Assembly (NCBI GenBank): GCA_018813085.1
Contig: JAHJCI010000113.1
Location: forward strand, 1-12,797
From: Candidatus Omnitrophota bacterium
GTDB lineage: Bacteria; Omnitrophota; Gorgyraeia; Gygaellales; JAHJCI01
DNA: 12,797 nucleotides
Direction: 5' to 3'
Positions 1-7,436 of this stretch are shown in pieces. Positions within the stretch are counted from its first letter, which is position 1. The number at the start of each line of letters is the position of its first letter. Below the pieces are notes generated by a model. That model was not told the DNA's origin, searched no databases, and worked only from the letters and a program-made list of their open reading frames with translations. The position numbers were made by a program, and so were the translations under genes.

Positions 1-1
1 C

Positions 2-427
2 AATCTTGGACTTCTTTATACCCCCTATGCTATGATAATTGGTCAGTTTATCCTGGCCAGCCCAATAATTACTGCCTTGTCCATTTCCGCCGTAGAGGAT
101 GCGGATAAAAGAATCAGAGAGACTGCGTTCACATTAGGAGCAACAAAGATTCAATCCTTTTTTGTTCTAGCCTCTGAGATGCGGATGAGGATTTTAGCTG
201 CTGTAATTGCTGGCTTCGGAAGGATATTTGCCGAGGTTGGGGTTTCAATGATGTTAGGAGGTAATATTAAAAATTATACCAGGAACATTACCACCGCCAT
301 TACTTTTGAAACAGCCAAGGGCGAGTTTTCTGTGGGTTTAGCTTTAGGCATAGTCCTGCTTCTGTGCGCTTTTCTAATTAATATAGCGTTTCAGCTTCTT
401 GCAAGGAAAAGAAATGAAGCTATATGA
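2..427 (+). CDS. tupB: Tungstate/molybdate-type ABC transporter permease, C-terminal part
   Basis: This is the C-terminal part of a membrane permease of an oxyanion ABC importer; the gene begins before the window and the frame is open from base 2. The visible 141 residues carry the cytoplasmic EAA-type loop that docks on the ATPase (ETAFTLGATKIQSFF, from about position 118). Hydrophobic helices lie on both sides of it, with a last helix near the C-terminus. The stretch EVGVSMMLGGNIKNYTRNI followed by TAITFETAKGEF is characteristic of TupB-type tungstate permeases. That assignment is from memory of the family; the sequence cannot separate tungstate from molybdate. The stop overlaps the ATPase start by 14 nt, and pterin-cofactor genes follow, which supports Mo/W uptake. 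The substrate-binding protein is presumably upstream. Confidence 0.85.
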   Translation, partial: NLGLLYTPYAMIIGQFILASPIITALSISAVEDADKRIRETAFTLGATKIQSFFVLASEMRMRILAAVIAGFGRIFAEVGVSMMLGGNIKNYTRNITTAITFETAKGEFSVGLALGIVLLLCAFLINIAFQLLARKRNEAI

Positions 428-1418
428 ATTAAGAGATGTAAAGAAATATTATAACGGCTATCTAGCCCTGGATATACCTTTGCTCACCTTTGAAAGAGAA
501 AATTTATATATAATCTATGGTCCAAACGCGGCTGGAAAAACTACTCTTTTAAATCTTTTGGCATTTTTGGACAAACCCACTGAAGGAAAAATCCTATTTT
601 ATAACTCTGATTTTTGTCTACAGGAAGACAATTTAAGGCACAGGGTAACTCTGCTTATGCAAAACCCTTATCTTTTCAAGACTATTGTATTAGAAAATGT
701 TACCTTTGGTCTTGCCCTCCGCTCTATCAGCAGCGCAGAGGGCAGGCAAAAGGTCGAGCCGGTAATGAAACAGCTGGGGATCTGGGAACTGAGAAATAGG
801 CATGTCAATTCACTTTCAGGTGGAGAAAAAAGAAAGGTAGCTCTGGCTAGAGCGGTTGTATTGGATACAGAGGTTCTTCTATTGGATGAGCCAACGCCCC
901 ATATAGACAAAGCTCATGCCGGCTTAATTGAGGACATGATTTCTGCCGCTGCGCACTATTCTAAGAAAACCGTAATAATGACGACTCATGATTTAAATCA
1001 GGCGCACAGGCTTACTCCAAATATTATTTATCTTATCAACGGCCGGATAAAAGATTTGCCCCTCTGGAATTTCTTTTCGGTTTATCTGACCGGTGCAAAC
1101 GGTGTAAAGAAGGCCCTGGTTAACCAGAAAACTGAAATATATGTAGCCACAGAAAAGACAGGCCCGGCAAGGATAGTTATTGACCCTAAAGACATTCTTC
1201 TTTCACGCAAACCAATTCGCTCCAGCGCCCTGAACAATTTTATGACTAAAATCATCGGTGTAAGCGAAGTCAACGGACTTGTAGATGTAGTGGTGGAATC
1301 GGGTATAAGGCTGCACGCCTTTATTACCTACAAATCCCTTCGCGATATGCAACTGAACATAGGCGAGGATATCTTTATAGCCTTTAAGGCTTCTGCAGTG
1401 GAGGTTTTTGATGCTTAA
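414..1418 (+). CDS. tupC: Tungstate/molybdate ABC transporter ATP-binding protein with TOBE domain
   Basis: ATPase subunit of the same importer, 334 residues. The nucleotide-binding domain shows Walker A GPNAAGKTT (36-44), a Q-loop in LLMQNP (about 80-85), signature LSGGE (134-138), Walker B VLLLDEP (154-160) and the switch His in TTHD (about 190-193). Residues 260-334 look like a TOBE/Mop oxyanion-binding domain (DPKDILLSRKPIRSSALNNF and onward), as in ModC-like ATPases, where it can sense bound molybdate or tungstate. The ATG at 414 is preferred over the in-frame TTG at 399, because AAGGAAAAG lies just upstream of it and the protein then begins MKLYELRDV, a normal ABC start. It overlaps the permease by 14 nt and moeA by 8 nt, so the three are probably translationally coupled. 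Confidence 0.9.
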   Translation: MKLYELRDVKKYYNGYLALDIPLLTFERENLYIIYGPNAAGKTTLLNLLAFLDKPTEGKILFYNSDFCLQEDNLRHRVTLLMQNPYLFKTIVLENVTFGLALRSISSAEGRQKVEPVMKQLGIWELRNRHVNSLSGGEKRKVALARAVVLDTEVLLLDEPTPHIDKAHAGLIEDMISAAAHYSKKTVIMTTHDLNQAHRLTPNIIYLINGRIKDLPLWNFFSVYLTGANGVKKALVNQKTEIYVATEKTGPARIVIDPKDILLSRKPIRSSALNNFMTKIIGVSEVNGLVDVVVESGIRLHAFITYKSLRDMQLNIGEDIFIAFKASAVEVFDA

Positions 1419-2610
1419 ATTTGAAATAGCGTTAAAAAAGGTACTGGATAAAACCAAAATTTTAAACCCTGAGGAGGTTCCTCTGGATAAATCAGTGGAT
1501 TGCGTATTGGCAGAGAATATTAAAGCCAGTATTGATCTGCCCCCTTTTAACAAGTCAGCTATGGATGGATATGCTCTGCGCTCTATTGACTTAAAATCCA
1601 TTCCTCAACAGTTGAAATGTTTGGGAACTGTTAAACCAGGTAAAGTATTTAAAAGGGAAATTAAAAAGGGTGAATGCGCCAAGATAATGACCGGTTCGGC
1701 AATGCCTGAAGGCTCAGATAGCGTGATTATGATTGAATTTACTGAAAAAGATAGAAAGCCAGGCGGGGTCAGAGTGCTTAAAGGCACCCAAAAAAGCGAA
1801 AACGTCTGCTTTAAAGGTGAGGATGTTAAAAAGGGCACCGATGTACTAAAAAAGGGCATGCTTTTAAGAGGCCCGGAAGTAGCCATAGCGGCAGCCCTGG
1901 GCAGAAAAAAGTTAAAGGTTTATAGAAAACCACGCGTAGCTATTCTGAATACGGGAGATGAAATAGTCCAACCAGGCAAGAATCTTGCTGGGAATAAGAT
2001 TTATAATAGCAACGGGCCTATGCTATTATCGCTTCTCTCATCGATAGACATAGAGGTTGATTATCTCGGTATTGTTAAAGACAAAAAAGAAGATTTGAGG
2101 AAAATGATAAAAAAGGGTCTTAGAGATGATATCTTTCTTCTATCCGGCGGCGTTTCTATGGGAGAATTTGACCTTGTGCCCAAAGTGCTAAAGGAATGCA
2201 CAGTTAAGCAGGTATTTCATAAAATTAGTATGAAACCCGGTAAGCCAGTATTTTTTGGAACTAAGAAGAGCGGGTTGATTTTTGGCATTCCTGGAAATCC
2301 TGTGTCAACCTATCTTATATTCCTGGTATTGATTAAGACGGTTATTGAAAAGATGATGGGCAGGATTCCGCATCTTGATATTCGCCGAGGAATATTAAAG
2401 GAAGATTTCAAGCAGAAACCAGACAAAAGAAAGCATTTTATTCCGGCTAAGGTTTTTCGGAAAGGAGAACAGCTGTATGTTTTTCCAATTAAGGGTTATC
2501 ATGGCTCAGCTGATATTGCTTCGCTTTCTCTGGCAAATGCCTTTATGATAGTTGAGGGGACAGTTTCCTTCTTAAAAAAGAATAGCCGGGTCCAGATATT
2601 ATTATGGTGA
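1411..2610 (+). CDS. moeA: Molybdopterin molybdenumtransferase MoeA
   Basis: MoeA inserts molybdate (or tungstate) into adenylylated molybdopterin, the last step of basic cofactor synthesis, in the cytoplasm. The 399-residue length is normal for the family. Visible landmarks are PPFNKSAMDGYA (44-55), IMTGSAMPEG (92-101), the MogA-like domain with NTGDEIVQPG (180-189), IYNSNGP (197-203) and SGGVSMGEFD (245-254), then GIPGNPVS (292-299). The C-terminal domain IV covers about 325-399. No catalytic motif is missing. GGAGG at 1400-1404 lies 6 nt before the ATG at 1411, which decides the start over the TTG three bases earlier. It overlaps the ATPase by 8 nt and moaA by 7 nt. Confidence 0.95.
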   Translation: MLKFEIALKKVLDKTKILNPEEVPLDKSVDCVLAENIKASIDLPPFNKSAMDGYALRSIDLKSIPQQLKCLGTVKPGKVFKREIKKGECAKIMTGSAMPEGSDSVIMIEFTEKDRKPGGVRVLKGTQKSENVCFKGEDVKKGTDVLKKGMLLRGPEVAIAAALGRKKLKVYRKPRVAILNTGDEIVQPGKNLAGNKIYNSNGPMLLSLLSSIDIEVDYLGIVKDKKEDLRKMIKKGLRDDIFLLSGGVSMGEFDLVPKVLKECTVKQVFHKISMKPGKPVFFGTKKSGLIFGIPGNPVSTYLIFLVLIKTVIEKMMGRIPHLDIRRGILKEDFKQKPDKRKHFIPAKVFRKGEQLYVFPIKGYHGSADIASLSLANAFMIVEGTVSFLKKNSRVQILLW

Positions 2611-3566
2611 TTGCGCCAAAGAAAATAAATTACCTTCGCCTTTCTATAACAGACCGTTGCAACTTAAGATGCATCTATTGTACACCAAATTGCAAATACC
2701 GCTTCATCCCAAACGATGAAATGATGAATTTTGAAGAATTGGCAGAGGCAGTAAATATATTGAGCCAAAAAGGAATAGAATTTGTGAGGATTACCGGCGG
2801 CGAACCCTTGATAAGGCGCAATGCCGAAGTTCTTATAAAGATATTACGAAAAAACAGTGCAATAAAAGAAATAAGCATGACTACAAATGGCATCCTTTTA
2901 CGAGAGAAACTTTCACTTTTAATCCAAAATGGATTGAACAGATTAAATATGAGTCTTAATACTTTTAAAAGAAACAGGTATCAGCGATTAACAGGCGAAG
3001 ATAAATTCGACGATGCCTGGGCTTCATTAAGCCAGGCGCTGTCAATGCCGGATTTCCTTTTGAAGATAAATGCAGTAATTCTTAAAGGGATAAACGACGA
3101 TGAAGTGGAGGATCTTGCTACTTTTACTCTGCCAAATAAAGTTTCTATCCGCTTCATTGAATACTTTCCATTCAATAACGACAGATCAGAACTCAAATTT
3201 GTGCCCAATTCCATAATTAGGCAGAAAATAGAAAAGAAGTTTGGAACGTTGATTCCGGATAAGGCCAAGGGGAACGGCCCGGCAGAAAGCTATAAGATAA
3301 AAGGCGCGAAAGGGCAAATTGGATTTATAAATACTAGAACCGGCAATTTCTGCAGAGAGTGCAATAGATTAAGGCTGACTGCCGAAGGCAAGCTCTATCC
3401 TTGCCTTTTTTCCCCCTTTAGCATTAATCTGAAGAAGATGCTGAGAGACGGTATTGATAAAAAGGAAATTCAACAGCGCGTTGATGAGCTTATATTTAAA
3501 AAGGGAAGGTACTCAAAGAAGAAGATGAAGGAAAAAGAGGTCATCATGAGCAATATAGGAGGATAG
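2604..3566 (+). CDS. moaA: GTP 3',8-cyclase MoaA (radical SAM)
   Basis: MoaA converts GTP to 3',8-cyclo-GTP, the first committed step of molybdopterin synthesis, using S-adenosylmethionine and two 4Fe-4S clusters. The radical SAM cluster ligands are C19, C23 and C26 (TDRCNLRCIYC), followed by GGEP (65-68). The second, substrate-side cluster uses C250, C253 and C267, spaced CxxCx13C. Between them, R255 and R257 in NRLRLTAEG match the GTP-contacting arginines. The protein ends in the conserved Gly-Gly (IGG at 318-320), needed for catalysis in studied MoaA proteins. The 320-residue length is usual. The ATG at 2604 overlaps the moeA stop (ATGGTGA) and has no clear ribosome site, so translation is probably coupled to moeA. 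Confidence 0.95.
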   Translation: MVIAPKKINYLRLSITDRCNLRCIYCTPNCKYRFIPNDEMMNFEELAEAVNILSQKGIEFVRITGGEPLIRRNAEVLIKILRKNSAIKEISMTTNGILLREKLSLLIQNGLNRLNMSLNTFKRNRYQRLTGEDKFDDAWASLSQALSMPDFLLKINAVILKGINDDEVEDLATFTLPNKVSIRFIEYFPFNNDRSELKFVPNSIIRQKIEKKFGTLIPDKAKGNGPAESYKIKGAKGQIGFINTRTGNFCRECNRLRLTAEGKLYPCLFSPFSINLKKMLRDGIDKKEIQQRVDELIFKKGRYSKKKMKEKEVIMSNIGG

Positions 3567-4073
3567 ATGAGAAATCAAATATCAAATATCAAATATCAAA
3601 TATCAAAATCCAATATTGGGAAATTAGAAGGAACGATTGATATAAGCAACAAGGGAGAAACTAAGCGAGTTGCAAAAGCTGAGGCTCTGGTTAAGTTAAA
3701 AAGCGAGGTGATAAAACTTATAAAAGACAACAAGATTTTTAAAGGCGATGTTTTAGAAAACGCGAGATTAGCAGGGATAATGGCTGCTAAAAAAACGCAC
3801 GATTTGATTCCCTTGTGTCATCCCTTAAGAATAACCGATATTAAAATATCCTTTGCGGTTATAAATCGTGGCATAAGAATTATTTCTCAAGTGCAGGCTC
3901 TGGAGAGAACAGGGGTTGAAATGGAAGCATTGGTTTCTTGCACAATTTGCGCATTGACTATTTACGATATGTGCAAGATGTATGACAAAGCAATCGAGAT
4001 TAAGAATATCGTGCTTTTGGAAAAGCACGGCGGCAAGGGTGGAACTTTTAAAAGAGCTAAAATGGAGAGCTAA
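3567..4073 (+). CDS. moaC: Cyclic pyranopterin monophosphate synthase MoaC
   Basis: MoaC rearranges 3',8-cyclo-GTP to cyclic pyranopterin monophosphate. All residues I can align by eye to E. coli MoaC are present: K59 (E. coli K51), H85 in LIPLCHP (H77), E118 and E120 in TGVEME (E112/E114), D134 and K137 in IYDMCK (D128/K131). The end GGKGGTFKRAK matches the family. The 168 residues include about 8 extra N-terminal residues. Residues 3-14 are encoded by a tandem TCAAATA repeat and are unlike any MoaC N-terminus I know; normal alignment starts near GTIDIS (22-27). AGGAGG at 3557-3562 precedes the ATG, which follows the moaA stop directly, and no in-frame ATG, GTG or TTG lies between residue 1 and residue 22. 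Confidence 0.94.
   Translation: MRNQISNIKYQISKSNIGKLEGTIDISNKGETKRVAKAEALVKLKSEVIKLIKDNKIFKGDVLENARLAGIMAAKKTHDLIPLCHPLRITDIKISFAVINRGIRIISQVQALERTGVEMEALVSCTICALTIYDMCKMYDKAIEIKNIVLLEKHGGKGGTFKRAKMES
3575..3607. repeat. Tandem heptanucleotide repeat TCAAATA inside the moaC start region
   Basis: Four perfect copies of TCAAATA (3575-3602) are followed by a partial fifth copy (TCAAA, 3603-3607). The array begins 8 nt after the first base of the moaC ATG. The unit length is not a multiple of three, so gain or loss of one copy would shift the frame. Confidence 0.95.
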
Positions 4074-4075
4074 AA

Positions 4076-5035
4076 ATGGGAAAAATAATAGCTGTTTGCC
4101 TCAGCGACAAAAAGGGTGTGCCAAAAAAGAACGTAAGAAAAGCTACTTTAAAAGAGAATTATGGTTTAATCGGAGATGCTCATGCCGGCCCGGGCTTAAG
4201 GCAGGTTAGCCTTTTAGCCAAAGAGAGCCTCCAGAAGATAAGCAAAAAAGGCCTTAAGCTTGGATGCGGAGGCTTTGGAGAAAATCTGACCACAAATGGA
4301 ATAGAGCTTACAAGCTTTGTTGTGGGAACCAAACTAAAAGGAGGGGAGTCAATATTAAAGGTTACAAAGATAGGTAAAGATTGCAAGAAACCTTGCAGCA
4401 TTTATAAAAGGTTGGGGAATTGTATCTTGCCATCCCAAGGCATATTTGCAAAGGTTCTTAAAGGCGGAATTGTAGCCCAAAATGACTCCATTGAAATCGT
4501 CCCCAGTAAAAAGATTTCTGCGGGTATATTAACCGTAAGTGACAAGAGCGCAAGTGGTCAAAGAAAGGATAAAAGTGGCAAACTCATAATAAATGCCTTG
4601 AAAATTATAGATGCAGAAGCCATTAGATATAAGGTTATACCGGATGAAAGAGAACTTATCTCAGCGACTTTAAGGCTATGGGCAGATGAAGGGATATTGG
4701 ACCTGATTCTCACAAGCGGTGGAACAGGGTTTTCTCCAAGAGATGTTACTCCTGAGGCAACCAAGGAGATACTTGAGAAAGAGGCTCCTGGCTTGGTTGA
4801 GATGATGCGGGCAAGGTCAGCCGCAAAGACAGAACTTGCTTATCTTTCGCGCGGAGTTTCAGGAATCAGGAGAGGGACTTTAATCATCAATCTTCCTGGA
4901 AGCCCTAAAGGCGTTGAGGAATACCTGGAAATAATCTCTCCCATCTTAGGCCATGCAATCGAAGTAATGAAAGGTAAGGTTAAAGATTGCCATAGTACTA
5001 AAAACGCTTCTAAGTATCCGCAAGGCAGCCTTTGA
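4076..5035 (+). CDS. mogA: Fused MOSC domain - molybdopterin adenylyltransferase (MogA)
   Basis: A two-domain cytoplasmic protein of 319 residues. Residues 1-142 form a MOSC domain with GDAHAGPG (33-40), GGFGENLTT (65-73), C103 and C107 in GKDCKKPC, and GIFAKVLKGG (122-131). MOSC domains bind or transfer sulfur or metal on pterin cofactors. Residues 148-303 form a MogA/MoaB domain with ILTVSDKSASG (151-161), TSGGTGFSPRDVTPEAT (213-229) and NLPGSPKGVEE (272-282), which binds molybdopterin and ATP and makes adenylyl-molybdopterin for MoeA. The arrangement is known in other bacteria, though its joint role is not settled. GGAG at 4064-4067 serves the ATG, 2 nt after moaC. The last 16 or so residues (STKNASKYPQGSL and neighbours) run out of frame across a TonB-receptor remnant, so the natural C-terminus may have been replaced. 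Confidence 0.92.
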   Translation: MGKIIAVCLSDKKGVPKKNVRKATLKENYGLIGDAHAGPGLRQVSLLAKESLQKISKKGLKLGCGGFGENLTTNGIELTSFVVGTKLKGGESILKVTKIGKDCKKPCSIYKRLGNCILPSQGIFAKVLKGGIVAQNDSIEIVPSKKISAGILTVSDKSASGQRKDKSGKLIINALKIIDAEAIRYKVIPDERELISATLRLWADEGILDLILTSGGTGFSPRDVTPEATKEILEKEAPGLVEMMRARSAAKTELAYLSRGVSGIRRGTLIINLPGSPKGVEEYLEIISPILGHAIEVMKGKVKDCHSTKNASKYPQGSL

Positions 5036-5150
5036 TGGCGCGGAAGCCAGTATCAATATAGAAAATATCTTTGATAGAAATTATCAGGAAGAAGAAGGCT
5101 ACCCCAGACTTTATTTATTGTTATTGAAAAATAAAGGCAATATGCTATAA
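4986..5150 (+). pseudogene. Remnant of the C-terminus of a TonB-dependent outer-membrane receptor
   Basis: The frame starting at multiples of three from 4971 is open to a TAA at 5148-5150 but has no usable start codon. Translated, it reads like the last strands of a TonB-dependent receptor barrel: LSIRKAAFDGAEAS leads into INIENIFDRNYQEEEGYP (motif at 5058-5105). Such receptors typically end with NLFDxxYxExxGYPxPGR, a short strand and a terminal Phe. Here GYP is followed by RLYLLLLKNKGNML and a stop, so the PG of the motif and the terminal Phe are lost. The first 50 bases overlap the end of the MOSC-MogA gene in another frame. I infer a deletion that joined mogA to the tail of a former receptor gene. 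The family call is by memory of the motif, not by a search. Confidence 0.55.
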
Positions 5151-5151
5151 T
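5124..5151 (+). promoter_or_regulatory. Sigma-70-type promoter upstream of fusA
   Basis: TTGAAA (5124-5129), a 16-nt spacer and TATAAT (5146-5151), with TGC directly before the -10 box giving an extended -10 (TGCTATAAT). Transcription would start near 5158, about 86 nt before the fusA ATG. The promoter lies in the end of the TonB-receptor remnant. Confidence 0.7.
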
Positions 5152-5178
5152 AATAAATCAGTAGAAGGAAGTATAAAT

Positions 5179-5195
5179 CTTGGCCGCAAGGCAAG
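5179..5195 (+). promoter_or_regulatory. GNRA-capped hairpin competing with the fusA leader terminator
   Basis: CTT (5179-5181) pairs with AAG (5193-5195) and GCC (5183-5185) with GGC (5190-5192), leaving G5182 bulged and a GCAA tetraloop (5186-5189). The hairpin uses the same bases as the 5' arm of the following terminator (5184-5191), so both cannot form at once. It could act as an antiterminator, but six base pairs alone are weak. Confidence 0.35.
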
Positions 5196-5225
5196 AAACA
5201 CTTACCTTGCGGTTTTTTCTTTTTT
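5184..5225 (+). terminator. Intrinsic terminator in the fusA leader
   Basis: CCGCAAGG (5184-5191) pairs with CCTTGCGG (5205-5212). After a C/A mismatch, AAG (5193-5195) pairs with CTT (5201-5203) around an AAACA loop. TTTTTTCTTTTTT (5213-5225) follows directly. It lies downstream of the fusA promoter and upstream of the fusA ribosome site. It can therefore end the molybdopterin operon, attenuate fusA, or both. Confidence 0.8.
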
Positions 5226-5243
5226 AGGGAGGAAGTTTTTAAA

Positions 5244-7340
5244 ATGAGCCGTTTGATTGAGCTGAGTAAACTCAGGAATATCGGTATTATGGCGCATATT
5301 GATGCCGGTAAAACTACGCTTACCGAGAGGATACTCTTCTATACCGAACGCACCCATAAGATAGGAGAGGTGCATGACGGCAAGGCGCAGATGGACTGGA
5401 TGAAGCAGGAACAGGAAAGGGGAATTACCATTACCTCAGCTGCAACAACCTGCTACTGGAAAGCCCACAAGATCAACATTATCGATACCCCGGGCCATGT
5501 CGACTTTACCGTAGAGGTGGAAAGAAGTTTGCGCGTACTTGACGGAGCAATTGCTGTTTTCTGCGCAGTAGGCGGTGTTGAACCCCAATCAGAAACCGTA
5601 TGGCGGCAATCTGATAAATACCAGGTTCCCAAACTTGCCTTTATCAATAAGATGGACCGCGTGGGAGCGGATTTTTTCGCAGTTATAAAAAGCATTGAGC
5701 ATGAATTGGGAGCAAATGTCATTCCGCTGCAGATACCCATCGGCTCGGAGAATGATTTCCGCGGCATTATAGACCTCGTTGAGATGAAGGCATATTTTTA
5801 TGATGTTGAATCAATGGGGAAGGATTTCCATTCTGAGGAGATCCCCGAAGAATACAAACAAACCGCCAAAGACTATCACCAGATCATGGTAGAGAAGGCT
5901 GTTGAGCTGGATGACTCGCTTATGGAGCAGTACCTGGAGTCAGTGGAAAAGATTTCCAAAGAACAGCTCATAGGCGCAATACGTAAAGGAACAATCGCCA
6001 ATAAGATTATCCCGGCACTTTGCGGCTCTGCCTTCAGGAATAAAGGAGTACAGAAACTGCTGGATGCGGTAACGCTTTATCTTCCTTCACCCTTAGACTT
6101 GCCTCCGGCACAAGGGATTGACCCCAGAAACCCCGAACAAACCATACAGAGAAAAGCGGATGATAACGAGCCATTCTCAGCGCTTGCCTTTAAGGTACAG
6201 GCAGACCCGCACATGGGAAAGCTGGTTTACTTTAGGGTCTATTCAGGAAGTATTAATGCCGGCTCTTACGTGTTCAACGTGACTAAGGATAGAAAAGAGA
6301 GGCTGGGAAGGATCCTGCAGATGCACGCCAACCAAAGGGAAAACCGGGAGAATATATACGCAGGCGATATTGCCGCAGCCATTGGTTTTGACCATACCTC
6401 TACTGGCGATACGCTCGCCTCGGAAGATAACCCAATCCTGCTGGAGGCAATCGAATTCCCTGCGCCGGTAATGTCAATCAGCATCAAACCGCAAAGCCGC
6501 CCAGACCAGGATAAGCTTGATAAAGGCCTGATGCGCCTGGCAGAAGAAGATCCTACCTTTATTATACATACCGACAGAGAAACAAAAGAGGTAATTATTT
6601 CAGGGATGGGGGAACTGCACCTTGAAATCATCGTAGACAGGCTTAAGCAGGAATTTAATGTCGTCGCAGACGTAGGCCAGCCCAAGGTAGCATACAAAGA
6701 AACCATACTGAATTCAACCACTCAGGAATACAAGCATGTAAAGCAATCCGGAGGAAGGGGCCAATACGGCCATGTTGTCTTTGAAATTTCTCCTGCCAAT
6801 CCCGGCGAAGGTTTTGAATTCGAAAACAGCATTAAGGGCGGATCTATTCCCAGGGAATATATCCCTGCTGTTGAAAAAGGTGTAATCGAAGCCATGCTAA
6901 AGGGCGCATACGCAGGATACCCGGTAGTAGACGTTAAGGTCAATTTGATTGACGGCTCATCGCATGATGTCGACTCCTCTGAAATCGCCTTTAAACTAGC
7001 GGCTATAGAATGCTTTAAACAGGCATTCAGGAAATGCTCTCCGATATTACTTGAGCCTGAAATGTCCCTTGAAACCACTGTCCCGGAAGAAAACGTAGGC
7101 AACGTTGTAGGGTATATCTGCTCCAGGAGAGGAAAGGTTTTGGGAATAGAAGCAAGGACCGGCCAACAGATTATTTCTGCACAAGCTCCGCTCTCAGAGA
7201 TGTTCGGCTATGCCTCAACACTAAGGTCCTTAAGCAGCGGAAGAGGCATATATTCCATGCATTTTGAAAAATACGTGGAAGTCCCCTTTGAAATTTCCGA
7301 GAAAATAATCGAAGAAAAACAAAAAGACCAAAATAAATAA
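5244..7340 (+). CDS. fusA: Elongation factor G
   Basis: EF-G is the GTPase that drives ribosomal translocation and, with ribosome recycling factor, subunit splitting. All G motifs are present: AHIDAGKT (17-24), [11 protein letters not shown] (59-69), DTPGH (81-85), NKMD (135-138) and GSAF (261-264). The domain IV segment has GGRGQYGHV and the tip loop [18 protein letters not shown] with the key His at 574. Residue 573 is Ser where E. coli has Tyr. Domain V ends with [19 protein letters not shown] and a Lys/Glu-rich tail. The 698-residue length and clean motifs fit a working translocase. GGGAGG (5227-5232) lies 11 nt before the ATG. Its neighbours are not rpsL, rpsG or tuf, so it is either a displaced housekeeping copy or one of two EF-G paralogues, which cannot be decided here. 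Confidence 0.96.
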   Translation: MSRLIELSKLRNIGIMAHIDAGKTTLTERILFYTERTHKIGEVHDGKAQMDWMKQEQERGITITSAATTCYWKAHKINIIDTPGHVDFTVEVERSLRVLDGAIAVFCAVGGVEPQSETVWRQSDKYQVPKLAFINKMDRVGADFFAVIKSIEHELGANVIPLQIPIGSENDFRGIIDLVEMKAYFYDVESMGKDFHSEEIPEEYKQTAKDYHQIMVEKAVELDDSLMEQYLESVEKISKEQLIGAIRKGTIANKIIPALCGSAFRNKGVQKLLDAVTLYLPSPLDLPPAQGIDPRNPEQTIQRKADDNEPFSALAFKVQADPHMGKLVYFRVYSGSINAGSYVFNVTKDRKERLGRILQMHANQRENRENIYAGDIAAAIGFDHTSTGDTLASEDNPILLEAIEFPAPVMSISIKPQSRPDQDKLDKGLMRLAEEDPTFIIHTDRETKEVIISGMGELHLEIIVDRLKQEFNVVADVGQPKVAYKETILNSTTQEYKHVKQSGGRGQYGHVVFEISPANPGEGFEFENSIKGGSIPREYIPAVEKGVIEAMLKGAYAGYPVVDVKVNLIDGSSHDVDSSEIAFKLAAIECFKQAFRKCSPILLEPEMSLETTVPEENVGNVVGYICSRRGKVLGIEARTGQQIISAQAPLSEMFGYASTLRSLSSGRGIYSMHFEKYVEVPFEISEKIIEEKQKDQNK

Positions 7341-7395
7341 ACTCAACCTTTTTTTGCGATTAAAAGAATCGAAATAAAGCTAGGGAGAGGATTAA

Positions 7396-7436
7396 CAAAA
7401 CGGCGCTTGATTTAACGCATGCGCCGTTTTGTTTTT
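7396..7436 (+). terminator. Intrinsic terminator after fusA
   Basis: A perfect 11-bp stem, CAAAACGGCGC (7396-7406) with GCGCCGTTTTG (7421-7431), and a 14-nt loop, followed by TTTTT on the + strand. The loop contains the stop codon of the convergent gene and the right arm encodes its last residues (KRRMR region). On the - strand the following bases (GTTAATCC) are a poor T-tract, so it mainly serves fusA. Confidence 0.85.

Noticed and set aside
3575..3607. Short direct repeats that might suggest a CRISPR-like array
   Set aside because: The units are 7 nt, contiguous and without spacers, so this is a simple tandem repeat.
3611..3618. Palindrome CAATATTG in moaC as a regulator site
   Set aside because: An 8-base AT-rich palindrome inside a coding region is expected by chance and no second half-site or conserved context supports it.
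7357..7371. Small hairpin CGATT/AATCG between fusA and its terminator, next to a run of T
   Set aside because: The T run (7349-7355) precedes the hairpin on the + strand and becomes an A run after it on the - strand, so it is not a terminator in either direction; the stem has only 5 bp.
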